From Corynebacterium resistens DSM 45100 (GTDB taxonomy: Bacteria; Actinomycetota; Actinomycetes; Mycobacteriales; Mycobacteriaceae): DNA of 64,000 nt. Shown piece after piece: positions 28,007-37,185 of the stretch (within the stretch, counting starts at the first letter, position 1; each line of letters begins with the position of its first letter). The stretch spans positions 1,922,001-1,986,000 of the forward strand of contig NC_015673.1 in the NCBI RefSeq assembly GCF_000177535.2, written 5' to 3'. The translations under genes and the position numbers were made by a program. The notes below the pieces were generated by a model that saw only the letters and a list, made by a program, of their open reading frames with translations, had not been told where the DNA came from and ran no database searches.

Positions 28007-28102
28007 CTCGCCGTAGTGCGCTTCCCCGCAGCACTCTTGCTCGCCGTAGTGCGCTTCCCCGCAGCCCCCTTGCTCGCCCTAGTGTGCTTGACCGCCCTAG
28101 TG
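28007..28102. repeat. 33-bp tandem repeat, two full and two partial copies
   Basis: The unit starts CTCGCCGTAGTGCGCTTCCC and recurs at 28007 and 28040, with a truncated copy at 28073 and a fragment near 28091. It fills the space between pth and prfC. Copies differ by few bases, so the array is young and may vary between strains. Confidence 0.8.
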
Positions 28103-28216
28103 CCACCGGACGCATTAAGGCTCCGCGGTCATGCTGGGTTATCATGTTGGACGCGTTAAACCCCGCCCCTGCGACCGTGTACACACCCTCCAACCTTGTA
28201 AGGATCAGCGTTTTCC

Positions 28217-29872
28217 ATGAGCGATACCAGCACCATTCAAACCGAAGCCACGCGGCGTAGGACCTTCGCCGTCATCGCTCACCCGGATGCCGGTAAGTCC
28301 ACGCTCACCGAAGCGCTCGCACTCCATGCGCACGTCATCAAGGAAGCTGGTGCGGTTCATGGAAAGGCTGGTCGTAAGTCCACGGTCTCGGACTGGATGG
28401 ATATGGAAAAGGATCGCGGTATTTCCATCGCGTCCTCGGCTCTGCAGTTTGAGTATGCGCCCGAGGGGCACCAGGGCGAACCCTACATGATTAACCTGGT
28501 CGATACCCCAGGTCACGCCGACTTTTCGGAGGATACCTACCGGGTTCTTTCGGCTGTTGACGCCGCGGTCATGCTCATCGACGGCGCGAAGGGTCTGGAG
28601 CCACAAACGCTGAAGCTTTTCCGTGTGTGTAAAGCACGCGGTTTGCCCATCGTGACCGTAGTCAACAAGTGGGACCGCCCTGGACGTACTCCGCTGGAGC
28701 TGGTCGATGAGATTGTCAGCGAGATTCAGTTGCAACCCACTCCCCTGTTCTGGCCAGTGGGCGAAGCTGGCGATTTCCGCGGGCTAGCGCGGATTAACGC
28801 CGATGGGGAAGCCGAAGAGTACATTCACTTCGAGCGCACCTCGGGTGGATCAACCATTGCTCCCGAAGAGCATTTCACTCCTGAGCAGGCCCTTGAACGG
28901 GAGGAAGACGTTTGGGAAACCGCAGCCGAGGAAGCTGAGCTGTTAGCGGCTGATGGAGCTATCCACGACCAGGAGCTGTTCCTCGAGTGCACCACTTCGC
29001 CGTTGATTTTCGCCTCGGCCATGCTGAACTTCGGCGTCCACCAAATTTTGGACACGCTGTGCGAGCTCGCCCCAGCGCCGCAAGGTCGAGCGAGCGACAA
29101 GAAGGCTCTTGAAGCTGCTGCTGGTGGCAATGCAGCGGCCATCGCCGAGTTCCGGGAAACCAATGACGAGTTCGCCGGCGTGGTATTCAAGGTGCAGGCG
29201 GGTATGGATCGCAATCACCGCGATTCCTTGGCGTTCATGCGTGTGGTTTCAGGGGAATTTGAACGTGGAATGCAGGTGAGCCATGCGCAGTCTGGCCGCA
29301 GCTTCTCAACGAAATATGCGCTGACGGTGTTTGGCCGTACGCGCTCCACCGTGGAATCAGCCTTCCCTGGTGACATCGTGGGTTTGGTGAATGCAGGTTC
29401 GTTGGCTCCTGGTGACACAATCTACGCGGGAAAGAAGGTGCAGTTCCCACCGATGCCACAGTTCGCCCCGGAACACTTCCGCACTCTGCGCGCCAAGTCT
29501 TTGGGCAAGTACAAGCAGTTCCGGAAGGCCTTGGAACAGCTTGATTCCGAGGGTGTGGTGCAGATTCTACGTAACGACGCCCGCGGCGAAGCCGCGCCGG
29601 TGATGGCCGCGGTTGGCCCGATGCAGTTCGAGGTTATGCAGGCGCGCATGGAAAATGAGTTCAACGTAGAAACAGTCACCGAGCCCATCCCGTATTCGGT
29701 TGCCCGTCGCACCACTGCAGAAACTGCACCAGAACTAGCGAAACAGCGCGGGGTTGAGCTATTTACTCGCACCGATGGTGAGCTCATAGCGCTGTTTGGT
29801 GACAAGTGGAAGCTCGCTTTCATCGAGAAGGAGCACCCCGAGTTCGAGCTACACACACTGGTTGCTGATTAA
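28217..29872 (+). CDS. prfC: Peptide chain release factor 3
   Basis: A translational GTPase that removes RF1 and RF2 from the ribosome after termination. The 551-residue protein shows the G1 motif AHPDAGKST (residues about 22-30), DTPGHADF (G3) and NKWD (G4), then the beta-barrel and C-terminal domains with YALTVFGRTRSTVESAFPGD. The DTPGHADFSEDTYR form is typical of RF3 rather than EF-G. An AAGGA ribosome site lies upstream of the ATG at 28217. Confidence 0.96.
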   Translation: MSDTSTIQTEATRRRTFAVIAHPDAGKSTLTEALALHAHVIKEAGAVHGKAGRKSTVSDWMDMEKDRGISIASSALQFEYAPEGHQGEPYMINLVDTPGHADFSEDTYRVLSAVDAAVMLIDGAKGLEPQTLKLFRVCKARGLPIVTVVNKWDRPGRTPLELVDEIVSEIQLQPTPLFWPVGEAGDFRGLARINADGEAEEYIHFERTSGGSTIAPEEHFTPEQALEREEDVWETAAEEAELLAADGAIHDQELFLECTTSPLIFASAMLNFGVHQILDTLCELAPAPQGRASDKKALEAAAGGNAAAIAEFRETNDEFAGVVFKVQAGMDRNHRDSLAFMRVVSGEFERGMQVSHAQSGRSFSTKYALTVFGRTRSTVESAFPGDIVGLVNAGSLAPGDTIYAGKKVQFPPMPQFAPEHFRTLRAKSLGKYKQFRKALEQLDSEGVVQILRNDARGEAAPVMAAVGPMQFEVMQARMENEFNVETVTEPIPYSVARRTTAETAPELAKQRGVELFTRTDGELIALFGDKWKLAFIEKEHPEFELHTLVAD

Positions 29873-30089
29873 TAGAACATTGACCCCCGGGGGCTAGCCG
29901 GCTGCGGAAGAGTTTTAAGAAAGTGTTGTCGCACCTCTTGGCGATAGGTAGCGTCGAGTAACACGAACGGTGAAATCCACATAGCGTGAAGTTTTCTAGG
30001 CTTTCATGAATGTGGCTCTAGCCGCTCAGGTTCCACGATGCAATACCACGCAATATCACCACTAGCCACAACGAGGAGTGTCAACACTC

Positions 30090-32315
30090 ATGGGTTCCAC
30101 CACACCATCGTCGAAAGACAACGAAAAGAATATCGATACCACCGGCATTGCGCCTGCGCCTTCCGGGCACACCCCGGAGCTCGAGGAGCCCACAACTCCA
30201 GTGGATCCACCAGCCGCCAATCCGGATCAAGGCAGCCCGGAACTTCGCAGTGCAACCGGCTGCCCATTTCACATCGGGGCTGGTGACCCTGACCCACGTC
30301 ACCAGCAGGGCAGTTACCTCACCAACAGCCAAGGCGCGCGCTACACCACGTCAGATCACTCCCTGCGCGCAGGCGAGCGCGGACCTGTTTTGATTCAAGA
30401 CCAGCAGTTGCGGGATAAGCTGCAGCACTTCGATCACGAACGCATCCCAGAGCGCGTGGTGCACGCCCGTGGTGCCGGCGCCCACGGAACCTTCGTCTCC
30501 AACGGCAAGGGCGCAGAAATCTGCCGCGCGAAGGTGTTCGATAAAGGCGAGGAAACTCCTGTCTTTGTGCGCTTCTCCACCGTTGCAGGTTTCCGCGGTT
30601 CCATGGACACTGCCCGCGATACCCGCGGATTCGCCACGAAGTTCTACACCACCGAAGGCAATTGGGACTTGGTCGGCAACAACATCCCAGTGTTCTTTAT
30701 CCAAGACGGCATCAAGTTCCCCGATGTAGTCCACTCCGTGAAGCCAGAGCCCGACCTAGAAATCCCCCAAGCTCAGAGCGCGCACGATACCTTCTGGGAT
30801 TTCGTTACCCTTCACACCGAGGCCACGCACCACACCATGTGGAACATGTCGGATCGCGGCATCCCTCGCTCCCTGCGCATGATGGAAGGCTTCGGCGTTC
30901 ACACCTTCCGCGTCACCAACCAAGAGGGCAAGACACACTTGGTGAAGTTCCACTGGAAGCCACGCCTGGGCGTGCACTCCCTCGTGTGGGAGGAAGCTCA
31001 GCTCACCGGTGGCTTCGATCCAGACTTCCACCGTCGCGATCTTTCCGATGCCATCAAGGCCGGCGCTTACCCTGAGTGGGATCTTGGCGTACAGGTCTTC
31101 GAGGACACAGAAGATGAGATGTTCGAAGGCATCGACCTGCTGGATCCCACCAAGCTGGTTCCGGAAGAGCTCGCCCCCGTCACCATCCTGGGCACCATGA
31201 CGCTCAACGCGAACCCCACCAACTATTTCGCGGAGACGGAACAGGCCACGTTCCACCCTGGTGTGCTACCTCCAGGCATTAACGTCACTGCTGATCCGCT
31301 ACTACAGGGTCGGCTCTTCTCTTACTCCGATACGCAGCTCAACCGATTGGGTGGCCCTAACCATGGCCAGCTGCCGATCAACCGTCCCCGCACGGAGGTC
31401 AATGACAACCAGCGCGATGGCCGTGCTCAGCAGGCCATTCACGCTGGAAAGACGGCCTACACTCCAAACTCTCTGGAGGCCAACAACCCACTGCCAGCCC
31501 CAGAGCAGTTCACCCGACTTGATGACGGCAAGGGTGCGCTGGTCGATCCGGAAGTTACCATCGCGAAATCCACCCAGACTCGGCGCAAGCCCGTCAGCTT
31601 CGAGGATCACTTCAGTCAGCCAGCGCTGTTCTACCGCAGCTTGACGGAAACCGAGCAGCAGCACATCATCAGCGCCTACACCTTCGAGCTGAGCAAGTGC
31701 TACGAGGAGCCCATCCGCCAGCGTGCAGTCGATGTCCTAGCTCGCGTGGACCGGGGGCTCGCCAATGCTGTGGCCGCGGGGCTGGGCCTGGAGGTTTCCC
31801 AGGATGTTCCCGCTGAGGTCGAGAAGGTCGAGACCAGCCCTGCCTTGTCGCAACTTGGCAAGACCTACCCGGTTGACGGACGCAAGGTTGCCATCTTGGT
31901 TGATGACGCCACCCCGGCCGAGACCGTGCAGGCCGCTGTGAAGGCAATCGTCGATGCGGGGATGGCGCCCCTAGTGACAACCACTACCGGCGGCACCTTA
32001 AAGCCCAGCGATGCCGGCGCACAAGCGTTGCCCGTTTCCCGCACCTACTCCGCAGCCCGTTCCATCGAGTTCGATGCGGCCATCGTCGTGGCGCTGCCCG
32101 ATACCCCGGAAACGAACACGCTCATCGAGGAACTCACACGGCATTTCAAAGCCATTGCCGTACTAGATTCCATCAAGCCTGCTGAAGGCCAGCATGCATT
32201 GCGCAAGCTCGTGGACAACAACCCAGCCGGTGTGAAGCTCGTTGCGGATGCAAAGGCAGGCGTGGACGCACTGATTCCGCTGCTGGAAAACCACCGCGTG
32301 TGGGATCGCGCTTAG
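30090..32315 (+). CDS. katE: Large-subunit monofunctional catalase (KatE/HPII type)
   Basis: Decomposes hydrogen peroxide. At 741 residues it belongs to the large-subunit clade: an N-terminal arm, the catalase core with active-site block FDHERIPERVVHARGAGAHG and the haem-ligand tyrosine in LFSYSDTQLNRLGG, and a C-terminal flavodoxin-like (DJ-1/PfpI type) domain from about residue 595. The frame opens with GTG at 30078, but ATG 30090 has GAGGAG at the right distance. It stands alone with about 200 bases of upstream DNA, and an inverted repeat follows the gene. Confidence 0.95.
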   Translation: MGSTTPSSKDNEKNIDTTGIAPAPSGHTPELEEPTTPVDPPAANPDQGSPELRSATGCPFHIGAGDPDPRHQQGSYLTNSQGARYTTSDHSLRAGERGPVLIQDQQLRDKLQHFDHERIPERVVHARGAGAHGTFVSNGKGAEICRAKVFDKGEETPVFVRFSTVAGFRGSMDTARDTRGFATKFYTTEGNWDLVGNNIPVFFIQDGIKFPDVVHSVKPEPDLEIPQAQSAHDTFWDFVTLHTEATHHTMWNMSDRGIPRSLRMMEGFGVHTFRVTNQEGKTHLVKFHWKPRLGVHSLVWEEAQLTGGFDPDFHRRDLSDAIKAGAYPEWDLGVQVFEDTEDEMFEGIDLLDPTKLVPEELAPVTILGTMTLNANPTNYFAETEQATFHPGVLPPGINVTADPLLQGRLFSYSDTQLNRLGGPNHGQLPINRPRTEVNDNQRDGRAQQAIHAGKTAYTPNSLEANNPLPAPEQFTRLDDGKGALVDPEVTIAKSTQTRRKPVSFEDHFSQPALFYRSLTETEQQHIISAYTFELSKCYEEPIRQRAVDVLARVDRGLANAVAAGLGLEVSQDVPAEVEKVETSPALSQLGKTYPVDGRKVAILVDDATPAETVQAAVKAIVDAGMAPLVTTTTGGTLKPSDAGAQALPVSRTYSAARSIEFDAAIVVALPDTPETNTLIEELTRHFKAIAVLDSIKPAEGQHALRKLVDNNPAGVKLVADAKAGVDALIPLLENHRVWDRA

Positions 32316-32329
32316 ACCCCCTAGGGCCC

Positions 32330-32357
32330 TGACCTGCCTTGAGATTCGGTCAGGTCA
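32330..32357 (+). terminator. Inverted repeat after the catalase gene
   Basis: TGACCTG (32330-32336) pairs with CAGGTCA (32351-32357) around a 14-base loop. The T-run afterwards is weak, so it may be a factor-assisted terminator. Confidence 0.45.
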
Positions 32358-32442
32358 CATTTCGAACCCCATCTGCTTAACAAATTTTTAACCCCCGCAA
32401 GCAGGTGGGGTTCGCCCCTATCTGGGCAACTACAGCACTAAC

Positions 32443-33114
32443 ATGTATGAAATGAGCATTAAGGGCCTATTCGAAAAGCTATTTGGCGGGCAGCGCGTGG
32501 CGTCGCCCGAAGAAGTCCGAAAACCTCCACCAGAGTGGATCATCATCGGCCTCGGTAACCCCAGCGCGAAGTATGCCACAACTCGACACAACGTAGGCTA
32601 CATAGCCTCTGACCAGCTATTTGAGGATCTAAATACCGACGCCACGCCGCTCGATTACCTGCGGCCAGTACCAGGTCAGAATTTCTGCGAAGCCCGCGTG
32701 CATTTGGGGGCGCACCAGCTGGCGATCATTCGTTCGCACACGTTCATGAATGAATCAGGCGAAGCGATCAAGGCGGCAAGCGAATACTACGGCGTACCGC
32801 CGGAAAGAATCATCGTGCTACACGATGAACTCGATATTCCCCACGGACGGGTGCGAGTGAAGTTGGGGGGAAATGAGAATGGGCACAATGGATTGAAATC
32901 CACCACGGCCGAGCTGGGGACTCGGGATTATATGCGCGTACGGATGGGCATTGGCCGACCTCCCCAAGGACAGACGGTCATTGATCACGTGCTGTCTCCG
33001 ATTGAACAAGGCGAAGTAACCGATGCTCTCATTGCCGAAACAGTGCAGGCTGTGAAGCTTCTTGTAACCGTGGGGCTACAGAAGGCGCAACACGAGATTC
33101 ACACAAAGAAGTAA
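32443..33114 (+). CDS. pth2: Peptidyl-tRNA hydrolase, second copy
   Basis: A 223-residue paralogue of Pth with the same catalytic pattern: LGNPSAKYATTRHNVGY, the Asn in HTFMNESG, the Asp in LHDELDIP and ENGHNGLKST. An N-terminal extension of about 30 residues precedes the enzyme fold. Corynebacterium glutamicum also has two pth genes, so the duplication looks old. Not related to archaeal-type Pth2 despite the symbol. An inverted repeat straddles the sequence just after the stop and a terminator follows. Confidence 0.93.
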   Translation: MYEMSIKGLFEKLFGGQRVASPEEVRKPPPEWIIIGLGNPSAKYATTRHNVGYIASDQLFEDLNTDATPLDYLRPVPGQNFCEARVHLGAHQLAIIRSHTFMNESGEAIKAASEYYGVPPERIIVLHDELDIPHGRVRVKLGGNENGHNGLKSTTAELGTRDYMRVRMGIGRPPQGQTVIDHVLSPIEQGEVTDALIAETVQAVKLLVTVGLQKAQHEIHTKK

Positions 33115-33116
33115 AT

Positions 33117-33142
33117 TTGCACACTTTGTGCAATTTTGCACA
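33117..33142. promoter_or_regulatory. Inverted repeat with a third half-site, candidate operator for the mmpL-tetR unit
   Basis: TTGCACA-CTT-TGTGCAA followed two bases later by another TTGCACA. It lies about 80 bases before the MmpL start. A promoter-like pair, TTGTGC (33126-33131) and TAACAT (33150-33155), overlaps it. The TetR regulator encoded downstream is the obvious candidate to bind; this is inference. Confidence 0.5.
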
Positions 33143-33169
33143 CCACATGTAACATCGAGGACGTTCACG

Positions 33170-33193
33170 CCCGGCCTCCCCGGGTTTTTCTTT
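33170..33193 (+). terminator. Intrinsic terminator between pth2 and mmpL
   Basis: CCCGG (33170-33174) and CCGGG (33180-33184) pair around CCTCC and are followed by TTTTTCTTT. It ends the pth2 transcript, or attenuates the mmpL transcript if that starts at the promoter-like site upstream. Confidence 0.7.
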
Positions 33194-33221
33194 GTTGTCT
33201 CTTTAAGGAGCACACGTCCTC

Positions 33222-35627
33222 ATGGCGAAATTCCTCTATCAAATAGGCCGCGGCGCCTACGCCAACCGCTGGAAAATTCTGGCTCTATGGCTACTCATCC
33301 TCATTGGTGTGGGTGTAGCCGCAGCAACACTACAAAAACCAACGAGCACCTCATTCACAATCCCTGGCTTGGAGTCAGTGGAGACGCAAGAGGAACTGAA
33401 GACCCGGTTCCACAGCGAGGAACAGGATCAGCTCGAGGCCCCAACGGGCAAGCTTGTGATTCAGGCTCCAGAAGGTAAGACTCTCGCCGATAAGGATGTA
33501 GCCAAGCAGGTCGAGGAATTAACCAGGGCGCTACAAGGCGAAAGCTACCTGACAGATAAGGACAAGCTCGTCTCCCCTGTCATGGCTGCCAAAGGCCTGG
33601 AAGCACAAATGGGCAAAGCCAAGGCAGCCCAAGGTATGCCAAAGGAACAGATCGCACAAGATTTGCAGGCGCTGAGCCCTTTGAGCAAGGACAAGTCCAC
33701 TGGCCAGATTGAAGTTGCTTTTGATGCCGATAAGGCAATGGACATTGATGCGGCGGATAAGGACAAGTTCAGCCAGGTTGTTAATGACCACAAGGGGGAC
33801 TTGAAGATCGGCTGGAGCGGCAACGCCTTCCAAGCGGGCGGCGAAATGGATGGGAAAGCCGAACTCATCGGCATGGCCGTGGCCGCCGTTGTGTTGATCA
33901 TTACCTTCGGTTCTTTCGTTGCCGCGGGTCTACCGCTACTCACCGCCGTCACCGGTGTGGGCACTGGTATCGCCTTGGTATTCGCCACAACCCGTTTCAG
34001 CGACAACATCAATAACATGACCCCCACCTTGGCCTCCATGATTGGCCTAGCAGTGGGTATTGATTACGCATTGTTCATCCTTGCGCGTTTCCGCAATGAG
34101 CTCATTGCCCACGTAGACGGCTCCAACTTGGAGCCAAAGGATCTGGCCAAGAAGCTCAAGACGATTAGCTTCCGCGAGCGCGCCCACCTCGCTGGTTTGG
34201 CTGTGGGCAAGGCTGGCTCTGCCGTACTTTTCGCTGGCCTCACGGTACTCATCGCGTTGGCAGCCTTGACGATCATCAACATCCCGTTCCTTTCCGCGAT
34301 GGCCTTAGCCGCCGCCGGCACGGTGGCAATTGCCGTGATCGTCTCCATCACCCTATTGCCAGCCATCATCGGCGCTATTGGCACCAAGGTTTTCGCCGGT
34401 CGCGCACCAATCGTGAAAGCTCCGGACCCAGAAAACGACAAGCCCACGATGGGGCTGAAGTGGGCACGCATTATCCGCAAGCGCCCCGCAGTATTCCTAA
34501 TCGCCGGTGTGGTGGTACTCGGTTTGCTAGCTATCCCCGCTGCGCAGCTACGCTTGGCTATGCCGAACGACGGCTCCACCAAGCTGGGCTCCCCTACCCG
34601 TACCGCGTACGAGATGACCGACGAAGCATTCGGCCCGGGCCGTAATGCCCCGATGATCGCACTCTTGGACTACAAGGATGTGAATAAAGCAGATCGCCCC
34701 AAAGTCACCGAAGAAGCACTGAAGACGATCGACGGCGTGGAAGGCGTGGAGAATGTCCAGGTTGTAGCCACCAACGGCAATCAGAAAGACCCACGCGACC
34801 TGGGCGATGCCGCCCAGCTACTTATCACCCCTTCCTACGGCGCCACCGATGCACGTGCCGCGGACGTTTTGGCAGCCATGCGTGATGCAGAAGGCAAGTT
34901 CTCCCAAAACACCGGCGCGGAATACCGCATCACCGGTGTAACCCCGATGTATGAGGACATCTCGCAGCGCCTCTCGGATGCACTTTTGCCTTATGTTGGT
35001 ATCGTCATCCTTCTGGCATTCCTGCTGCTCATGATTGTTTTCCGCTCCATCTGGGTGCCATTGGTTGCCGCCTCGGGCTTCGGCTTGTCCGTCGCAGCTA
35101 CCTTCGGTGTCACGGTTGCACTGTGGCAGCTGGGCTGGGGTGGCATCGTCAACGATCCGCAGCCGATCATTTCCTTCCTACCGATCATGCTCATCGGGAT
35201 CGTCTTCGGCCTTGCGATGGACTACCAAGTCTTCCTGGTCACTCGCATGCGCGAAGGTTGGGCACACGGCAAAACACCGGGCAATGCCGTCTCCAATGGA
35301 TACAAGCACGGCGCCCGCGTGGTGACCGCCGCAGCCCTCATCATGGTCTCGGTATTCTCCGCTTTCATGTTGCTGGATGAACCGTTCATTAAGGTCATGG
35401 GCTTCGCTCTTGCTGCGGCTGTGCTCATCGATGCGTTCATCGTTCGTATGACTCTCATCCCCGCAGTGATGTACTTGCTGGATGGTCGCGCGTGGAAGCT
35501 GCCCAATTGGTTGGACCGTATCCTGCCCAAGGTGGATGTGGAGGGCGAAAGCCTGCAGGGGCTCCAACCCGATACTGCCCCCTCAAAGGAATCCAGCGGG
35601 CCGTCGGATTCTAAAGTGAGTAACTAA
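33222..35627 (+). CDS. MMPL/RND family transporter
   Basis: An 801-residue exporter of the MmpL superfamily, which moves lipids, drugs or cell-envelope precursors across the inner membrane. One helix near residues 17-36, a periplasmic loop, a cluster of five helices (about 205-385), a second loop and another six helices (about 580-760). The proton-relay region shows GLAVGIDYALFILAR in the first half and IVFGLAMDYQVFLVTRM in the second. A ribosome site AAGGAG lies eleven bases before the ATG. Its stop TAA overlaps the ATG of the TetR gene. Confidence 0.9.
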   Translation: MAKFLYQIGRGAYANRWKILALWLLILIGVGVAAATLQKPTSTSFTIPGLESVETQEELKTRFHSEEQDQLEAPTGKLVIQAPEGKTLADKDVAKQVEELTRALQGESYLTDKDKLVSPVMAAKGLEAQMGKAKAAQGMPKEQIAQDLQALSPLSKDKSTGQIEVAFDADKAMDIDAADKDKFSQVVNDHKGDLKIGWSGNAFQAGGEMDGKAELIGMAVAAVVLIITFGSFVAAGLPLLTAVTGVGTGIALVFATTRFSDNINNMTPTLASMIGLAVGIDYALFILARFRNELIAHVDGSNLEPKDLAKKLKTISFRERAHLAGLAVGKAGSAVLFAGLTVLIALAALTIINIPFLSAMALAAAGTVAIAVIVSITLLPAIIGAIGTKVFAGRAPIVKAPDPENDKPTMGLKWARIIRKRPAVFLIAGVVVLGLLAIPAAQLRLAMPNDGSTKLGSPTRTAYEMTDEAFGPGRNAPMIALLDYKDVNKADRPKVTEEALKTIDGVEGVENVQVVATNGNQKDPRDLGDAAQLLITPSYGATDARAADVLAAMRDAEGKFSQNTGAEYRITGVTPMYEDISQRLSDALLPYVGIVILLAFLLLMIVFRSIWVPLVAASGFGLSVAATFGVTVALWQLGWGGIVNDPQPIISFLPIMLIGIVFGLAMDYQVFLVTRMREGWAHGKTPGNAVSNGYKHGARVVTAAALIMVSVFSAFMLLDEPFIKVMGFALAAAVLIDAFIVRMTLIPAVMYLLDGRAWKLPNWLDRILPKVDVEGESLQGLQPDTAPSKESSGPSDSKVSN

Positions 35628-36343
35628 TGAATGCCAGAACCCCACAGCCGCTCCCACCCGTCGCCCAAGTAGCGACGGATGGGCTGAGCCTGCGCGACCG
35701 GAAAAAGGCTGAAACCCGCTACAGCATTGCTCACGCGACTGTCGAAGCGATCCTCGACCAGGGCGTGGAGCTTGCGACGATCACCACCATCTGTGAGCGC
35801 GCAGGGGTTTCACAGCGGACATTCCATAACTATTTCCCACACCGAGAAGCCGCTGTATGGCATTACCTGCAAACTCTGCTGGGATGGTTATGTAAGGCAG
35901 TTAAAGTTACCGAGCCGGGATTAGAACCGCTGGACCTTGTGGAATCACTTGCAAAACGGTTCTATAACAACTCCGAGAACCCGTTGTTCAGCATGACCGC
36001 GCTTGGCCGATTGGTTAGCGTACTGCACGGGTTGGACTTGGGAATTTTGGAAGAACTGATCAACCAAGATGTGCAGGCCAACGCAGCCGAAGAATCACCC
36101 AAGGACTGGAGTCCCGGCGAGCGCTTCACCTTGCCTTTGGTTGAATCGATTCGGGACTACTACGGCAGCCGCATTGATTTTTTCACTGCCACGATGCTGG
36201 TGCATACCCTGCTTATGGTGTGCCATTCCGTATGGGAACTTTCCCAGGACCGATTGCTATCTGGCGATCGCACCGCCGAAGCAATGATTCAAGAGAGCTT
36301 TGAGTTGCTGCGTTCCGGTTTTTCTTTATCCGACGCCACCTAG
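35627..36343 (+). CDS. TetR family transcriptional regulator
   Basis: A 238-residue regulator with an N-terminal TetR helix-turn-helix (about residues 22-68: TRYSIAHATVEAILDQG through SQRTFHNYFPHRE). The C-terminal domain is not a recognised ligand class. The ATG overlaps the MmpL stop (TAATG), so both are translated from one message. It probably represses the operon through the TTGCACA repeat upstream of mmpL; the effector is unknown. Confidence 0.9.
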   Translation: MNARTPQPLPPVAQVATDGLSLRDRKKAETRYSIAHATVEAILDQGVELATITTICERAGVSQRTFHNYFPHREAAVWHYLQTLLGWLCKAVKVTEPGLEPLDLVESLAKRFYNNSENPLFSMTALGRLVSVLHGLDLGILEELINQDVQANAAEESPKDWSPGERFTLPLVESIRDYYGSRIDFFTATMLVHTLLMVCHSVWELSQDRLLSGDRTAEAMIQESFELLRSGFSLSDAT

Positions 36344-36407
36344 CACCCCCTCGCCCACCGCTTAATACTGGCACCCCGATTCGCATTAGGAAGCTCGAAG
36401 AAGATCG

Positions 36408-37148
36408 ATGACTGATTCCGTATTGACCAACTTGCTAAATGCCACGTGGGCGATCGGTGGTGCGCCGATTCTAGTGCGCGAGATTATCGGCAACCTATTC
36501 GGCCTAGCTTCAGCAGTCGGTGGGATGCGCCGTGTGGTGTGGGCGTGGCCAGTGGGCATCATCGGCAATGTCCTACTGTTCACCGTGTTCTTGGGTGGGC
36601 TGTTCCACACCCCGCAAGACTTGGACCTGTACGGGCAGGCCGGTCGCCAGGTGATGTTCCTCATCGTGTCGATCTATGGGTGGTGGCGCTGGTCAAGCGC
36701 GCGCAAAACAGGTATGCAAGAGCCCGATCACACGGACCCCAGCCGCTCAATTGTTTCTGAACCGCACGAGGATACAGCGGCAGTTCAGCCAAAGTGGGCT
36801 ACCGGCAAGCAACGGCTCGGAATGCTTGTGGTCGCAGTGTTCGGCACCGTGGTGTGCGCTCTAATTTTCGACGCGCTGGGGTCATGGGGGCCGTGGGCTG
36901 ATGCATGGATCTTTGTGGGCTCTATGCTCGCAACCTACGGCATGGCTCGCGGCTGGACCGAGTTCTGGTTGATCTGGATTGCCGTGGACGTCGTGGGTGT
37001 GCCACTACTGCTCATGGCGGGCTACTACCCCAGCGCCACGCTGTACGTCGTGTACGGACTGTTCGTGGCGTGGGGATTCGTCACATGGCTGCGTGTGCAG
37101 CGCAGTACAGTGGCTTCAACTAAGTCAGGGGCTACTGCGACCTCCTGA
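36408..37148 (+). CDS. pnuC: Nicotinamide riboside transporter PnuC family
   Basis: A 246-residue membrane protein with about seven helices, taking up nicotinamide riboside for NAD synthesis by facilitated diffusion. The family hallmarks are visible: the first helix region with EIIGNLFGLASA, the block LYGQAGRQVMFLIVSIYGWWRW (split near residue 88), and a second aromatic cluster with WTEFWLIWIAVDV. A polar loop of about 45 residues in the middle is longer than in many relatives. The ATG at 36408 has weak upstream GAAGA. Confidence 0.9.
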   Translation: MTDSVLTNLLNATWAIGGAPILVREIIGNLFGLASAVGGMRRVVWAWPVGIIGNVLLFTVFLGGLFHTPQDLDLYGQAGRQVMFLIVSIYGWWRWSSARKTGMQEPDHTDPSRSIVSEPHEDTAAVQPKWATGKQRLGMLVVAVFGTVVCALIFDALGSWGPWADAWIFVGSMLATYGMARGWTEFWLIWIAVDVVGVPLLLMAGYYPSATLYVVYGLFVAWGFVTWLRVQRSTVASTKSGATATS

Positions 37149-37185
37149 GCGAGCCTTGAACCCCCAGCTATACTTTCGAAGTTTC

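Noticed and set aside
29884-29893. Palindrome CCCCCGGGGG after prfC
   Set aside because: Ten bases with no loop or T-run; not enough to call a terminator or operator.
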